From Lachnospiraceae bacterium (GTDB taxonomy: Bacteria > Bacillota > Clostridia > Lachnospirales > Lachnospiraceae), in assembly GCA_017476305.1 (NCBI GenBank), contig JAFVAA010000418.1, positions 1-6,764 of the forward strand: a stretch of DNA of 6,764 nt, read 5' to 3'. The translations under genes and the position numbers were made by a program. Shown here piece after piece: positions 1-6,094 of this stretch. The notes under the pieces are model-generated. The model was not told the origin of the DNA and searched no databases. It was given only the letters and a program-made list of their open reading frames with translations. How positions within the stretch are numbered: the stretch's first letter is position 1; each line of letters begins with the position of its first letter.

Positions 1-210
1 AAGAAAGGGGTTCTTTGCAGTATCATAATCCTCCGGAAGCAGCTTTTTTTTTGAATCTATAAGTGTTTTGGCTTCTAAATATACATGATGTGCTTCTGCT
101 TCCGTATCGAAGCTTCCCAAACTGATATGCTTCGAGCGATAGGTAATGGAGGAGCGGTAATAAACCTTGCCGTCCTTTTTTTTTGCCTGAAAAACACCGG
201 TTTTTGCCAT
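1..210 (-). CDS. AP2-domain-like protein, probable AP2/HNH family (N-terminal part, runs off left edge)
   Basis: Reading the minus strand from the ATG at 210 gives 70 codons with no stop before the window edge, so the gene continues outside. The start is set by AGGAGG (220 to 215), four bases upstream. The peptide begins MAKTGVFQAKKKDGKVYYRS, and residues 31-47 read LGSFDTEAEAHHVYLEA. This matches the end of an AP2/ERF-type DNA-binding domain (compare LGTFDTAEEAARAYDEAA of plant AP2 proteins), preceded by a short strand-rich stretch (YYRSSITYRSKHIS). In Firmicutes this N-terminus is commonly joined to an HNH nuclease-like C-terminus, often in stand-alone genes or homing-type elements; that half is not visible here. 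Residues 51-70 (IDSKKKLLPEDYDTAKNPFL) look like a linker. DNA binding is a family-based inference, and nuclease activity cannot be judged from this part. Two runs of nine A's in the coding strand are potential slippage sites, but the frame is intact. Confidence 0.72.
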   Translation of the reverse strand, partial: MAKTGVFQAKKKDGKVYYRSSITYRSKHISLGSFDTEAEAHHVYLEAKTLIDSKKKLLPEDYDTAKNPFL

Positions 211-279
211 TTTTCCTCCTCGTTTCTATTCGTGCTGTTATTTGCTGTTATTATAGAGAACATTTTTGACGTTCCCTAT

Positions 280-309
280 AGTATAGCATATTTTCACATG
301 ATTTAGTAA
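280..309 (-). promoter_or_regulatory. Candidate promoter for the leftward AP2-like gene
   Basis: On the minus strand an extended -10 (TGC-TATACT) lies at 288-280, with a weak -35 (TTACTA at 309-304, spacer 18). It would give a leader of roughly 60 bases. A second exact TATAAT lies at 255-250, closer to the gene, but has no recognisable -35, so either could be used. Confidence 0.35.
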
Positions 310-315
310 AAAATA

Positions 316-344
316 GTGAAAAAGTATTTTAACTTTTTTATAAT
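316..344 (+). promoter_or_regulatory. Candidate rightward promoter (GTGAAA-N17-TATAAT)
   Basis: An exact TATAAT at 339-344 stands 17 bases after GTGAAA at 316-321 (4 of 6 matches to TTGACA). It points toward the hydrolase gene and would give a leader of about 275 bases that includes the direct repeat at 496-512. The surrounding AT-rich sequence makes chance matches likely. A second candidate is TTGGTA (473-478) with a 17-base spacer to TGTAAT (496-501), which would overlap the direct repeat. Confidence 0.3.
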
Positions 345-495
345 TTTGTAACAGCCGGATATGGACGGATGCGAGCCGGTCTGGGAGAAAAGGTCGAAGG
401 AAGCAAAAAAGGAATACGGTATGTCGGGAAATGTCGGACTGCGTGTTATGAAAAAAAGGAATAAATGAATATTTGGTAAATTATGCCATATACTT

Positions 496-512
496 TGTAA
501 TAGATTTGTAAT
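496..512 (+). promoter_or_regulatory. WalR(YycF)-like direct-repeat box upstream of cell-wall hydrolase
   Basis: The sequence is TGTAAT-AGATT-TGTAAT: two identical hexamers with an 11-base period, one helical turn. It fits the published WalR/YycF recognition pattern TGT(A/T)A(A/T/C)-N5-TGT(A/T)A(A/T/C) exactly. The repeat is really nine bases, TTTGTAATA at 494-502 and 505-513. WalR is the essential response regulator controlling cell-wall hydrolase genes in several Firmicutes, and the next gene encodes such a hydrolase, which supports the call. Seen: the repeat. Inferred: the regulator. Other OmpR-family regulators such as PhoP also bind 11-base-period repeats, and the region is AT-rich. Confidence 0.45.
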
Positions 513-627
513 ATATAGGAAACAAATGAAGCATCAGGTCTTCTTTTGTTTGCTGTGAAAAATCAAAATTATCATTATGCAGGGGCAGACGTTTTTTGAT
601 TGAGCCCTGGCAGGGAAAGAGGGTTGT

Positions 628-1383
628 GTGAGCACTATGAATAGAATACAAAAAGGTGTACTTCTTACTTTGACGACCACAGGGATTCTCTTTGGAGCTT
701 CGCAAAAGGCAGTTGCAATCGTGCAGGCACCGACACAAAGGTTCCTGTCTGTGGAGGTAAATGCGGATCATGCGGGCAAGGAGGTGACGCTTTTGCCAAA
801 TCCAATCTATAAAGAGGAAACGGGAGAGCAGAGTAAGGAGGTCGAGGAAAAGATCAGCTGCTTAGAGGAGCATTATACTTTGCGCGTGAAAGAGGAAAAA
901 GAGGAGAAAAGAATCCTCAGGAAAAAGAGATTGGCAGAAAAGAGGAGAAGGGCTGAGGAAAAAAGGCGTAAAGAAATACTGGCATGCTGTGGTGTCAGTG
1001 CAGGGAGTGAAGACAGGAAAATTTTGGAGCGCATTGTGGAGGCAGAGGCCGGTGGAGAAACCATTCACGGAAGAGTCCTTGTAGCGAACGTGATTTTGAA
1101 CCGGGTAAAAAGCAGGCAATTTCCGTCTACGATCAAAGGAGTGGTCTTTTCCCACAGTGGATCCAGATATCAGTTTTCTCCAATTTCTGATGGGAGATAT
1201 TATTCTGTCACTGTTTCCAAAGGGACGAAGAAAGCCGTGTCCCTGGCACTGCATGGAAATGATCCGTCGGAGGGGGCACTGTATTTTATGGAGCGCGCCT
1301 ATGCGAACAGCTACAGTGCCAGATGGTTCGACCGTGCGCTTACGAGGCTGTTCCGCTATGGCTGCCATGAGTTTTTTAAGTAA
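628..1383 (+). CDS. Secreted cell-wall hydrolase, SleB/CwlJ (Hydrolase_2) domain
   Basis: This 251-residue protein starts with an N-terminal signal sequence: a basic MNRIQKG, then hydrophobic VLLTLTTTGILFGA at 11-24, with a possible cut after AVA-30. So it acts outside the membrane on peptidoglycan. Residues about 70-117 are extremely Lys/Glu/Arg-rich and likely a helical or coiled linker. Residues about 131-251 form the SleB/CwlJ domain: ILERIVEAEAGGE at 132-144 with the candidate catalytic glutamate E140, then HGRVLVANVILNRV, the QFSP motif at 182-185, DPSEGALYF at 212-220 and the closing RYGCHEFF. Family members cleave the glycan strand; SleB itself is a lytic transglycosylase of spore germination, but many clostridial paralogues are vegetative, so a spore role is not implied. 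The GTG at 628 was chosen because GAGGG (619-623) sits four bases upstream; the ATG at 637 (three codons in) is the alternative, 13 bases from it. A WalR-like box lies upstream. No clear terminator follows. Confidence 0.9.
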   Translation: MSTMNRIQKGVLLTLTTTGILFGASQKAVAIVQAPTQRFLSVEVNADHAGKEVTLLPNPIYKEETGEQSKEVEEKISCLEEHYTLRVKEEKEEKRILRKKRLAEKRRRAEEKRRKEILACCGVSAGSEDRKILERIVEAEAGGETIHGRVLVANVILNRVKSRQFPSTIKGVVFSHSGSRYQFSPISDGRYYSVTVSKGTKKAVSLALHGNDPSEGALYFMERAYANSYSARWFDRALTRLFRYGCHEFFK

Positions 1384-1397
1384 AAAGGATTTCTCGT

Positions 1398-1427
1398 TTT
1401 TCATTGCTATTTTACAGGCTTTATGAT
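1398..1427 (+). promoter_or_regulatory. Weak candidate promoter for the GH-like gene
   Basis: TATGAT (1422-1427, 5 of 6 to TATAAT) stands 18 bases after TTTTCA (1398-1403, 4 of 6). It lies in the 117-base gap before the GH-like gene, which has no better promoter and no recognisable terminator from the preceding hydrolase gene. Read-through from the hydrolase is therefore also possible. Confidence 0.25.
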
Positions 1428-1500
1428 ACAGTAAAACCATATTCCGGTTGGCATGGGTGCTGGGGGCGTATGGAACTTTACATGTAGAAGGAGGTCTGCT

Positions 1501-3264
1501 ATGGAAAATGAAAAGAAAAACGGACATTTTAAAAATATTAAAACGGTAGTATATATTCCGGCGCAGGTGGCGGCTTCGTTTACGGAGGAGAAGCTGTCCG
1601 CGGAATATGGTTTTTTAGAAAAGTATATTGGACTGGATAAGGTCTATCTGGAAACCCATCGTTGGGACTGCGACGTGGAGGAGGAGCAGATAAAACGAAT
1701 CAAAGGATTTCTGGAAGGCAAAGGAGTAGAGGTCTCCGGGGGGATTACGACTACGATTGATGATTTTGACGGAGCAGAGGCTGGAAAGCAGAGACTGTTT
1801 GGCACGTTCTGCTATACCGATCCGGCTATGCGCGAACGGATCAAACGGATATCGGAATATACGGCAGGGCTTTTCGATGAGGTGATTTTAGATGATTTTT
1901 ACTTTACGAACTGTACCTGTGAGCGATGCATAAAAGAAAAAGGGGACCGTGACTGGGTTACGTTTCGAAGGGAGCTTATGAAGGATGTTTCGGAAAACCT
2001 GATCGTAAGACCGGCCAGGGCAGTGAATTCGGATGTCCGGATGGTGATCAAATATCCGAACTGGAGGGAATCCTATCATTTTACAGGGTATCTGCCGGAT
2101 GAACAAAGGGAGATCTTTGATGCGACCTTTATTGGAACGGAAACGAGAAGTCCCTCCTGTACGGACCAGCATCTGCCGGAGTATTTAAGCTACGCCCTGG
2201 TGAGGTATATGGAGAATGCGTGGCAGGGAAGAAATGGCGGCGGATGGTTCGACACGTATCAGTGTTTTTCAATCGACAGATATTTGGAGCAGGCATATCT
2301 TACAGCCTTTGCACAGGCAAAAGAATTAATGCATTTTCAGTGGTCCGATCTGATTGGAAATCCGTTTACGGCTCCCCTGGGACTGCAGTTTGAAAGGATA
2401 GACGGACTGATCGACGGTATCGGCAGACCGGCAGGAGTTCCGACCTATGTTCCGTTTGCATCCAATGGGGAAAATCATCTGGAAATGCGTCTGGGAATGT
2501 TAGGGATTCCCGTGGAGCCCGTACCGGAATGGCCGGAGCAGGCAGAGCGTGTCTTTCTTACGGAAAGTGCTGCAGCAGATGAGCATATCACGGAAAAGTT
2601 AGTGAAATTCATAGAAAACGGTTCGGATGCAATCATCACGACAGGATTATTTCGGAAAATCGGAGAGGGTCTAAGAAAAGCCGGCGTGACAGAGGCAGAA
2701 GTCACGAACAGGAAACTGGCAGTTACCAGATATCAGGTAACAGGGGATGAGGCAGGATATACAGAACACAGGGAGCCTGTGCTTTTTCCGGAGATCGTGC
2801 ATGGAAATAATGCCTCCTGGTCGCTTTTAAATGGCGGGGACGGAGATTATCACGCACCACTTTTCCTGAGGAGTGCTTATGGAAGGGGAAGGCTTTATAT
2901 CATGGCAGTTCCTGATAACTATGCAGATATTTACAGGCTTCCTCCTATGGCTGCAGATGTGTTCAGACGCATTTTATGTCCGGAGACGTATGCCTCCGGC
3001 AGTAATTTTTCGATGTTTCCTTATGAGTCCGGAAGTATGATTCTGTACCGCTATGTAAAAGGCGATCTGCGTCCTGCCCGTGTAAAGCTGTATACGAAGA
3101 AACCTGTAAAGGCCCTTGTAGATGTCGAAACGGGAGAGCGGAAGAATGTATGCACTGTAAACATTTTTGAGGATTTTGAAGAAAATGTATATTTTGCAGC
3201 GGAGATCTGCTTACAGCCGGGGATATTTCGTAAACTCAGATGGGAAATGCTTGAAAATAAATGA
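1501..3264 (+). CDS. Uncharacterised glycoside-hydrolase-like protein (TIM-barrel plus GATase-like domain)
   Basis: The ATG at 1501 is chosen over an upstream in-frame start because AAGGAGGT (1488-1495) precedes it by five bases; the product is 587 residues. There is no signal peptide or membrane segment, so it is likely cytoplasmic. Residues about 14-300 look like a (beta/alpha)8 barrel: an opening strand KTVVYIPAQ, EVILDDFYF at 127-135 (D131, D132), MVIKYPNW at 181-188, and FIGTETR at 210-216 with E214. A Cys cluster follows the Asp pair (C138, C140, C143 in CTCERC), as in hypothetical hydrolase groups of the GHL type. Residues about 321-385 resemble the GATase-like fold of GH42 beta-galactosidases (LGMLGIPVEP, then a strand ending in VFLTES, then KFIENGSDAIITTGLF). 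The C-terminus (about 505-587) is beta-rich. Together this suggests an enzyme acting on an imported oligosaccharide or glycoside, but the substrate, family and catalytic residues are unassigned. A sugar importer lies 1.9 kb downstream, separated by thrC. Confidence 0.72.
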   Translation: MENEKKNGHFKNIKTVVYIPAQVAASFTEEKLSAEYGFLEKYIGLDKVYLETHRWDCDVEEEQIKRIKGFLEGKGVEVSGGITTTIDDFDGAEAGKQRLFGTFCYTDPAMRERIKRISEYTAGLFDEVILDDFYFTNCTCERCIKEKGDRDWVTFRRELMKDVSENLIVRPARAVNSDVRMVIKYPNWRESYHFTGYLPDEQREIFDATFIGTETRSPSCTDQHLPEYLSYALVRYMENAWQGRNGGGWFDTYQCFSIDRYLEQAYLTAFAQAKELMHFQWSDLIGNPFTAPLGLQFERIDGLIDGIGRPAGVPTYVPFASNGENHLEMRLGMLGIPVEPVPEWPEQAERVFLTESAAADEHITEKLVKFIENGSDAIITTGLFRKIGEGLRKAGVTEAEVTNRKLAVTRYQVTGDEAGYTEHREPVLFPEIVHGNNASWSLLNGGDGDYHAPLFLRSAYGRGRLYIMAVPDNYADIYRLPPMAADVFRRILCPETYASGSNFSMFPYESGSMILYRYVKGDLRPARVKLYTKKPVKALVDVETGERKNVCTVNIFEDFEENVYFAAEICLQPGIFRKLRWEMLENK

Positions 3265-3279
3265 TTCGTATAGTATAAT
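3251..3279 (+). promoter_or_regulatory. Promoter of thrC, embedded in the end of the upstream gene
   Basis: TTGAAA (3251-3256), a 17-base spacer and an exact TATAAT (3274-3279) form a near-consensus sigma-A promoter. The -35 lies within the last codons of the GH-like gene and the spacer covers its stop codon. Transcription would start near 3286, giving a leader of about 50 bases. That is too short for a T-box or a classical attenuator. Confidence 0.75.
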
Positions 3280-3336
3280 CAAAATGTTTTTCGTTAGAGA
3301 GCAAAAAAAGATTTGGCAATACAGGGAGGAAGAAAT

Positions 3337-4824
3337 ATGGAAATAACATATCAGAGCACCAGGGGCGGCGGACAGCCTGTGCGTGCTTCCGAGGCGATTT
3401 TAAAAGGACTGGCAGAGGATGGCGGGCTTTTTGTACCAAATGCGATCCCAAAGCTTGACTGTTCCCTTACAGAGCTTTCTAAAATGTCCTATCAGGAAGT
3501 GGCTTATTCTGTAATGAAGCAGTTTTTGACAGATTTTTCGGAAGAGGAACTGAAAAACTGTATTGAGAAAGCATATGATGATAAATTTGATACGGAGGAG
3601 ATCGCGCCCCTTGTGGAAAAGGATGGCAGATTCTATTTGGAGCTGTTTCATGGCGCGACGATTGCTTTTAAGGATATGGCACTTTCCATTTTGCCGCATC
3701 TTCTCACTACATCGGCAAAGAAAAATCATATCAGCAATGAGATCGTGATTCTGACTGCTACCTCCGGAGATACGGGAAAGGCTGCGCTTGCCGGTTTTGC
3801 AGATGTGGAAGGGACAAGCATCATCGTTTTCTATCCCAAAAATGGTGTCAGTAAAATCCAGGAACGTCAAATGGTGACTCAGAAGGGAAAAAATACGAAG
3901 GTCATCGGGATCACAGGAAATTTTGATGATGCACAGAGCGGCGTAAAGGCAATGTTTGGAAACAAAGAGCTTGAAAAGCGGATGAACGAAAAGGGATATC
4001 AGTTTTCTTCCGCCAACTCCATAAATATAGGCCGTCTGGTGCCGCAGGTCGTTTACTATGTTTATGCCTATACCAGACTCTTAGGGACTGGAAAGATCGC
4101 GGATGGAGAACTTTTGAATTTTGTAGTGCCGACCGGAAATTTTGGTAACATTTTAGCAGCTTATTATGCAAAAAATATGGGACTTCCGGTAGGAAAGCTC
4201 ATCTGCGCTTCCAATGAAAATAAAGTGCTTTTTGACTTCTTTGAGACAGGCGTCTATGATAAGAACAGGGAGTTTATTTTGACGACATCCCCATCTATGG
4301 ATATCTTGATTTCGAGTAATCTGGAAAGACTGATCTACCGGATTGCGGGAGAAGATGCCGGAAAGACAAAAGAGCTGATGGAGGCACTTTCTTCCAAAGG
4401 AAAGTATACAATTACCGATGAGATGAAAAAGAGGATGACGGATTTCGCAGGTGGTTATGCGGAGCAGGAAAAGTGTGCCTTGGAGATCAGACGGGTCTAT
4501 GAAAAGACCGGCTATGTGATGGATACGCATACTGCAGTCGCATCTGCGGTTTACAGGGATTATAAAGAGGCAACAGGGGATGATACGAAGACGGTCATTG
4601 TTTCTACGGCAAGCCCGTACAAGTTTGCGACGAGTGTGATGACTGCGATTGATGAGGGCTTTTCGAAGATGGAGGATTTCGAACTTATCGATGAGCTTAG
4701 CAGTACATCAGGAACCAGGATTCCAAATGCGATCGAAGAAATCCGAACCGCACCGGTACTTCATGATACGGTGTGCGAAACGGGAGACATGCAGAAGGAA
4801 GTGGAAAAGGCGTTAGGATTATAG
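3337..4824 (+). CDS. thrC: Threonine synthase (PLP-dependent)
   Basis: Threonine synthase converts O-phospho-L-homoserine and water to L-threonine and phosphate, the last step of threonine synthesis, in the cytoplasm. The 495-residue product begins MEITYQSTRGG, followed by the usual N-terminal domain with LAEDGGLFVP at 25-34. The PLP-binding lysine is K112 in HGATIAFKDMAL (105-116). Substrate and cofactor loops are visible as TATSGDTGKAAL (140-151) and VPTGNFGN (264-271), the latter being the expected PLP-phosphate loop. The length fits the long (about 490-500 residue) bacterial and fungal class. The start is the ATG at 3337, seven bases after GGAGG (3325-3329), rather than an upstream TTG. 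The gene has its own promoter and terminator and so is likely transcribed alone, apart from hom and thrB. No frameshift or missing key residue was seen. Confidence 0.96.
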   Translation: MEITYQSTRGGGQPVRASEAILKGLAEDGGLFVPNAIPKLDCSLTELSKMSYQEVAYSVMKQFLTDFSEEELKNCIEKAYDDKFDTEEIAPLVEKDGRFYLELFHGATIAFKDMALSILPHLLTTSAKKNHISNEIVILTATSGDTGKAALAGFADVEGTSIIVFYPKNGVSKIQERQMVTQKGKNTKVIGITGNFDDAQSGVKAMFGNKELEKRMNEKGYQFSSANSINIGRLVPQVVYYVYAYTRLLGTGKIADGELLNFVVPTGNFGNILAAYYAKNMGLPVGKLICASNENKVLFDFFETGVYDKNREFILTTSPSMDILISSNLERLIYRIAGEDAGKTKELMEALSSKGKYTITDEMKKRMTDFAGGYAEQEKCALEIRRVYEKTGYVMDTHTAVASAVYRDYKEATGDDTKTVIVSTASPYKFATSVMTAIDEGFSKMEDFELIDELSSTSGTRIPNAIEEIRTAPVLHDTVCETGDMQKEVEKALGL

Positions 4825-4833
4825 AATATCAGT

Positions 4834-4900
4834 AAAAAGTGCAGCGTATTTTCGTCAAAATTGTTGAAAATCACTATGGCGGAAGCGGCTGCACTTTTTT
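4834..4900 (+). terminator. Intrinsic terminator of thrC, branched, probably bidirectional
   Basis: AAAAAGTGCAGC (4834-4845) pairs perfectly with GCTGCACTTTTT (4888-4899), giving 7 strong base pairs extended by 5 A-T pairs, followed by a T run. The A run on the other side would allow termination on the opposite strand too. The 42-base interior is unusually long and can form its own arm, ATTTTC (4848-4853) with GAAAAT (4866-4871). It begins 10 bases after the thrC stop. Confidence 0.88.
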
Positions 4901-5002
4901 GAATTGCCTGCCAGGTACATACAGTCGACGAATCAGGAAAAAATCCCAAATTGTTAAAATTGCATAGTTTACAGAAGAAATATTTGTGAATAAGTGATAC
5001 TG

Positions 5003-5016
5003 CGAAACCGGTTGCG
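5003..5016. promoter_or_regulatory. LacI-family operator / cre-like palindrome upstream of sugar importer
   Basis: CGAAACCGGTTGCG is a 14-base palindrome with a central AACCGGTT and one mismatched pair (A5005/G5014). Such CG-centred palindromes are typical of LacI-family regulators, and it also fits most fixed positions of the CcpA cre pattern, missing the outer bases. It lies 64 bases upstream of the -35 of the importer promoter (5081), too far for simple blocking. It could work by activation, looping with a second site, or control of an unseen upstream promoter. No regulator gene is visible in the window. The nearby GAAAC (5004-5008) and GTTTC (5016-5020) form a second overlapping inverted repeat. 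Confidence 0.5.
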
Positions 5017-5080
5017 TTTCCGATTATTGTGATATTTGATAAAAAAATAAGGATAGATTTATTATATTTTGTGCATTATA

Positions 5081-5109
5081 TTGACAAATTTCTGCCGTTA
5101 TTTTATAAT
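5081..5109 (+). promoter_or_regulatory. Consensus sigma-A promoter of the sugar ABC importer operon
   Basis: TTGACA (5081-5086), a 17-base spacer and TATAAT (5104-5109) match the consensus at every position. Transcription should begin near 5116, leaving a short leader of about 40 bases containing AAAGGAGG (5139-5146). A perfect core promoter implies high basal strength, so effective control by a repressor or an upstream factor is likely. The rest of the 4901-5157 gap is AT-rich with no gene. Confidence 0.85.
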
Positions 5110-5157
5110 AGGAGTTGCAAATGAGGGAATTTTTAAAGAAAGGAGGAAAAAAGGTAT

Positions 5158-6063
5158 ATGAAAGAGTTTCTACATAACACATGGAGAAACAGGGCCTACG
5201 TACTTTTGGCACTTCCGGCAGTGATTATATTATTGCTTTTTAATTATATTCCCATGTCTGGTCTGGTGCTTGCTTTTAAAAAGTATGATTACAAGATGGG
5301 ATTGTATGGCAGCCCGTGGTGTGGATTGGATAATTTTAAATATCTGATTCAGTCAAAGGCAGATTTTATCCGCATTACGAAAAATACACTGCTTTATTAT
5401 GTGATCTTTACGGCACTCGGAACGGTACTTAATATTGTTCTGGCGATTGCGATCGATCAGTATGTATTTAAAAGACTGGGAAAAATCATGCATACGATCA
5501 TGATCATTCCTGTATTCATTTCCTATGCAGCAGTACAGTTCATCGTATTTGCATATTTAAGTGCGGATACAGGTATCATTTCCAGAATGATGGGCGGAAG
5601 CGTAAGATTTTATACAGACGCCACCCATTGGCGGACGATTCTTACGATTGTTAAGATGTGGAACAGTGTAGGATATGGAGCAGTGCTTTATATGTCTGTG
5701 CTTTCAGGTATTGACAGTTCTCTTTATGAGGCGGCTCAGATTGACGGGGCGAACAAGTGGCAGCAAATAAAATACGTGACACTTCCGGCATTGGTTCCGA
5801 TGACTACGGTTATGCTTTTGCTTTCTGTAGGTAACATCATGAGATCTGATACCGGTCTGTTCTATCAGGTAACGAGAGATACCGGTATTCTGTATCCTAC
5901 TACGCAGGTTATTGATTCCTATGTGTTACATGCTATTACAAAGAGCAGTAATTTCGGCTTTACCGCTGCGACGACGTTCTTCCAGGCAGTCATCGGTCTT
6001 CTTCTGATGCTGTTCGCGAATTGGACCGTAAAGAAGCTGCAGCCGGAAAATGCACTGTTCTAG
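5158..6063 (+). CDS. Sugar ABC transporter permease, LplB-type (COG4209-like)
   Basis: This is one of two membrane subunits of a carbohydrate ABC importer of the CUT1 group. The 301-residue protein has six likely membrane segments, near 14-38, 78-100, 111-133, 160-182, 211-227 and 269-290. The cytoplasmic EAA loop that docks the ATPase is plain: EAAQIDGANKWQQIKYVTLP at 191-210. The opening (LLALPAVIILLLFNYIPM), the early KYDYKMGLYGSPWCGLDNF segment and the Gly-Leu-Phe-Tyr stretch near 233-236 are typical of the LplB subfamily, which usually imports oligosaccharides with a lipoprotein binding partner. The ribosome binding site AAAGGAGG ends 11 bases before the ATG, slightly long, and no other in-frame start is near. 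It is first in its operon, directly behind a consensus promoter, and the partner permease follows after 81 bases. The substrate cannot be told from this subunit. Confidence 0.94.
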   Translation: MKEFLHNTWRNRAYVLLALPAVIILLLFNYIPMSGLVLAFKKYDYKMGLYGSPWCGLDNFKYLIQSKADFIRITKNTLLYYVIFTALGTVLNIVLAIAIDQYVFKRLGKIMHTIMIIPVFISYAAVQFIVFAYLSADTGIISRMMGGSVRFYTDATHWRTILTIVKMWNSVGYGAVLYMSVLSGIDSSLYEAAQIDGANKWQQIKYVTLPALVPMTTVMLLLSVGNIMRSDTGLFYQVTRDTGILYPTTQVIDSYVLHAITKSSNFGFTAATTFFQAVIGLLLMLFANWTVKKLQPENALF

Positions 6064-6094
6064 CGGCTTGGCTTCTACAAGCTTAAAGCAGTCG

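Larger units (their letters stand above)
211..627. other. Divergent intergenic region, no convincing protein gene
   Basis: This 417-base gap separates the leftward AP2-like gene from the rightward hydrolase. Its flanks are AT-rich, while a purine- and GC-richer island covers about 351-450. It holds the leftward promoter candidates, a rightward promoter candidate (316-344), a WalR-like direct repeat (496-512) and possible leader hairpins (561-615). A 35-codon open frame (361-468) lacks a good ribosome binding site and is not called as a gene. No known riboswitch signature was recognised; I looked for the c-di-AMP (ydaO) and c-di-GMP types because these can precede hydrolase genes. Confidence 0.6.

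Noticed and set aside
259..274. GAAC and GTTC inverted repeat near the leftward promoter, considered as an SOS (LexA) box
   Set aside because: The Bacillus-type LexA box needs GAAC-N4-GTTC; here the spacing is eight bases, so it does not fit.
481..771. A 96-residue minus-strand frame across the hydrolase promoter and start
   Set aside because: It has no ribosome binding site or recognisable family, and it overlaps the signal peptide coding region and the WalR-like box.
1384..1404. A-run and T-run after the hydrolase stop, considered as a terminator
   Set aside because: There is no GC-containing stem between the runs; only a handful of A-T pairs could form.
1453..1500. A 16-codon N-terminal extension of the GH-like protein
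   Set aside because: The extension reads through the strong AAGGAGGT site at 1488-1495, which is correctly spaced for the ATG at 1501; the extra residues do not look like a signal peptide.
862..1527. A 221-residue open frame on the minus strand opposite the hydrolase gene
   Set aside because: It is antisense to a clearly conserved SleB-domain gene, has unnatural composition and no ribosome binding site or recognisable domain; it is a shadow frame.
5121..5177. An 18-codon open frame with AGGAG six bases before its ATG, overlapping the start of the first permease gene
   Set aside because: The AGGAG (5110-5114) lies directly behind the -10 hexamer and before the expected transcription start (about 5116), so it would not be in the mRNA. 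The frame also runs through the permease ribosome binding site.
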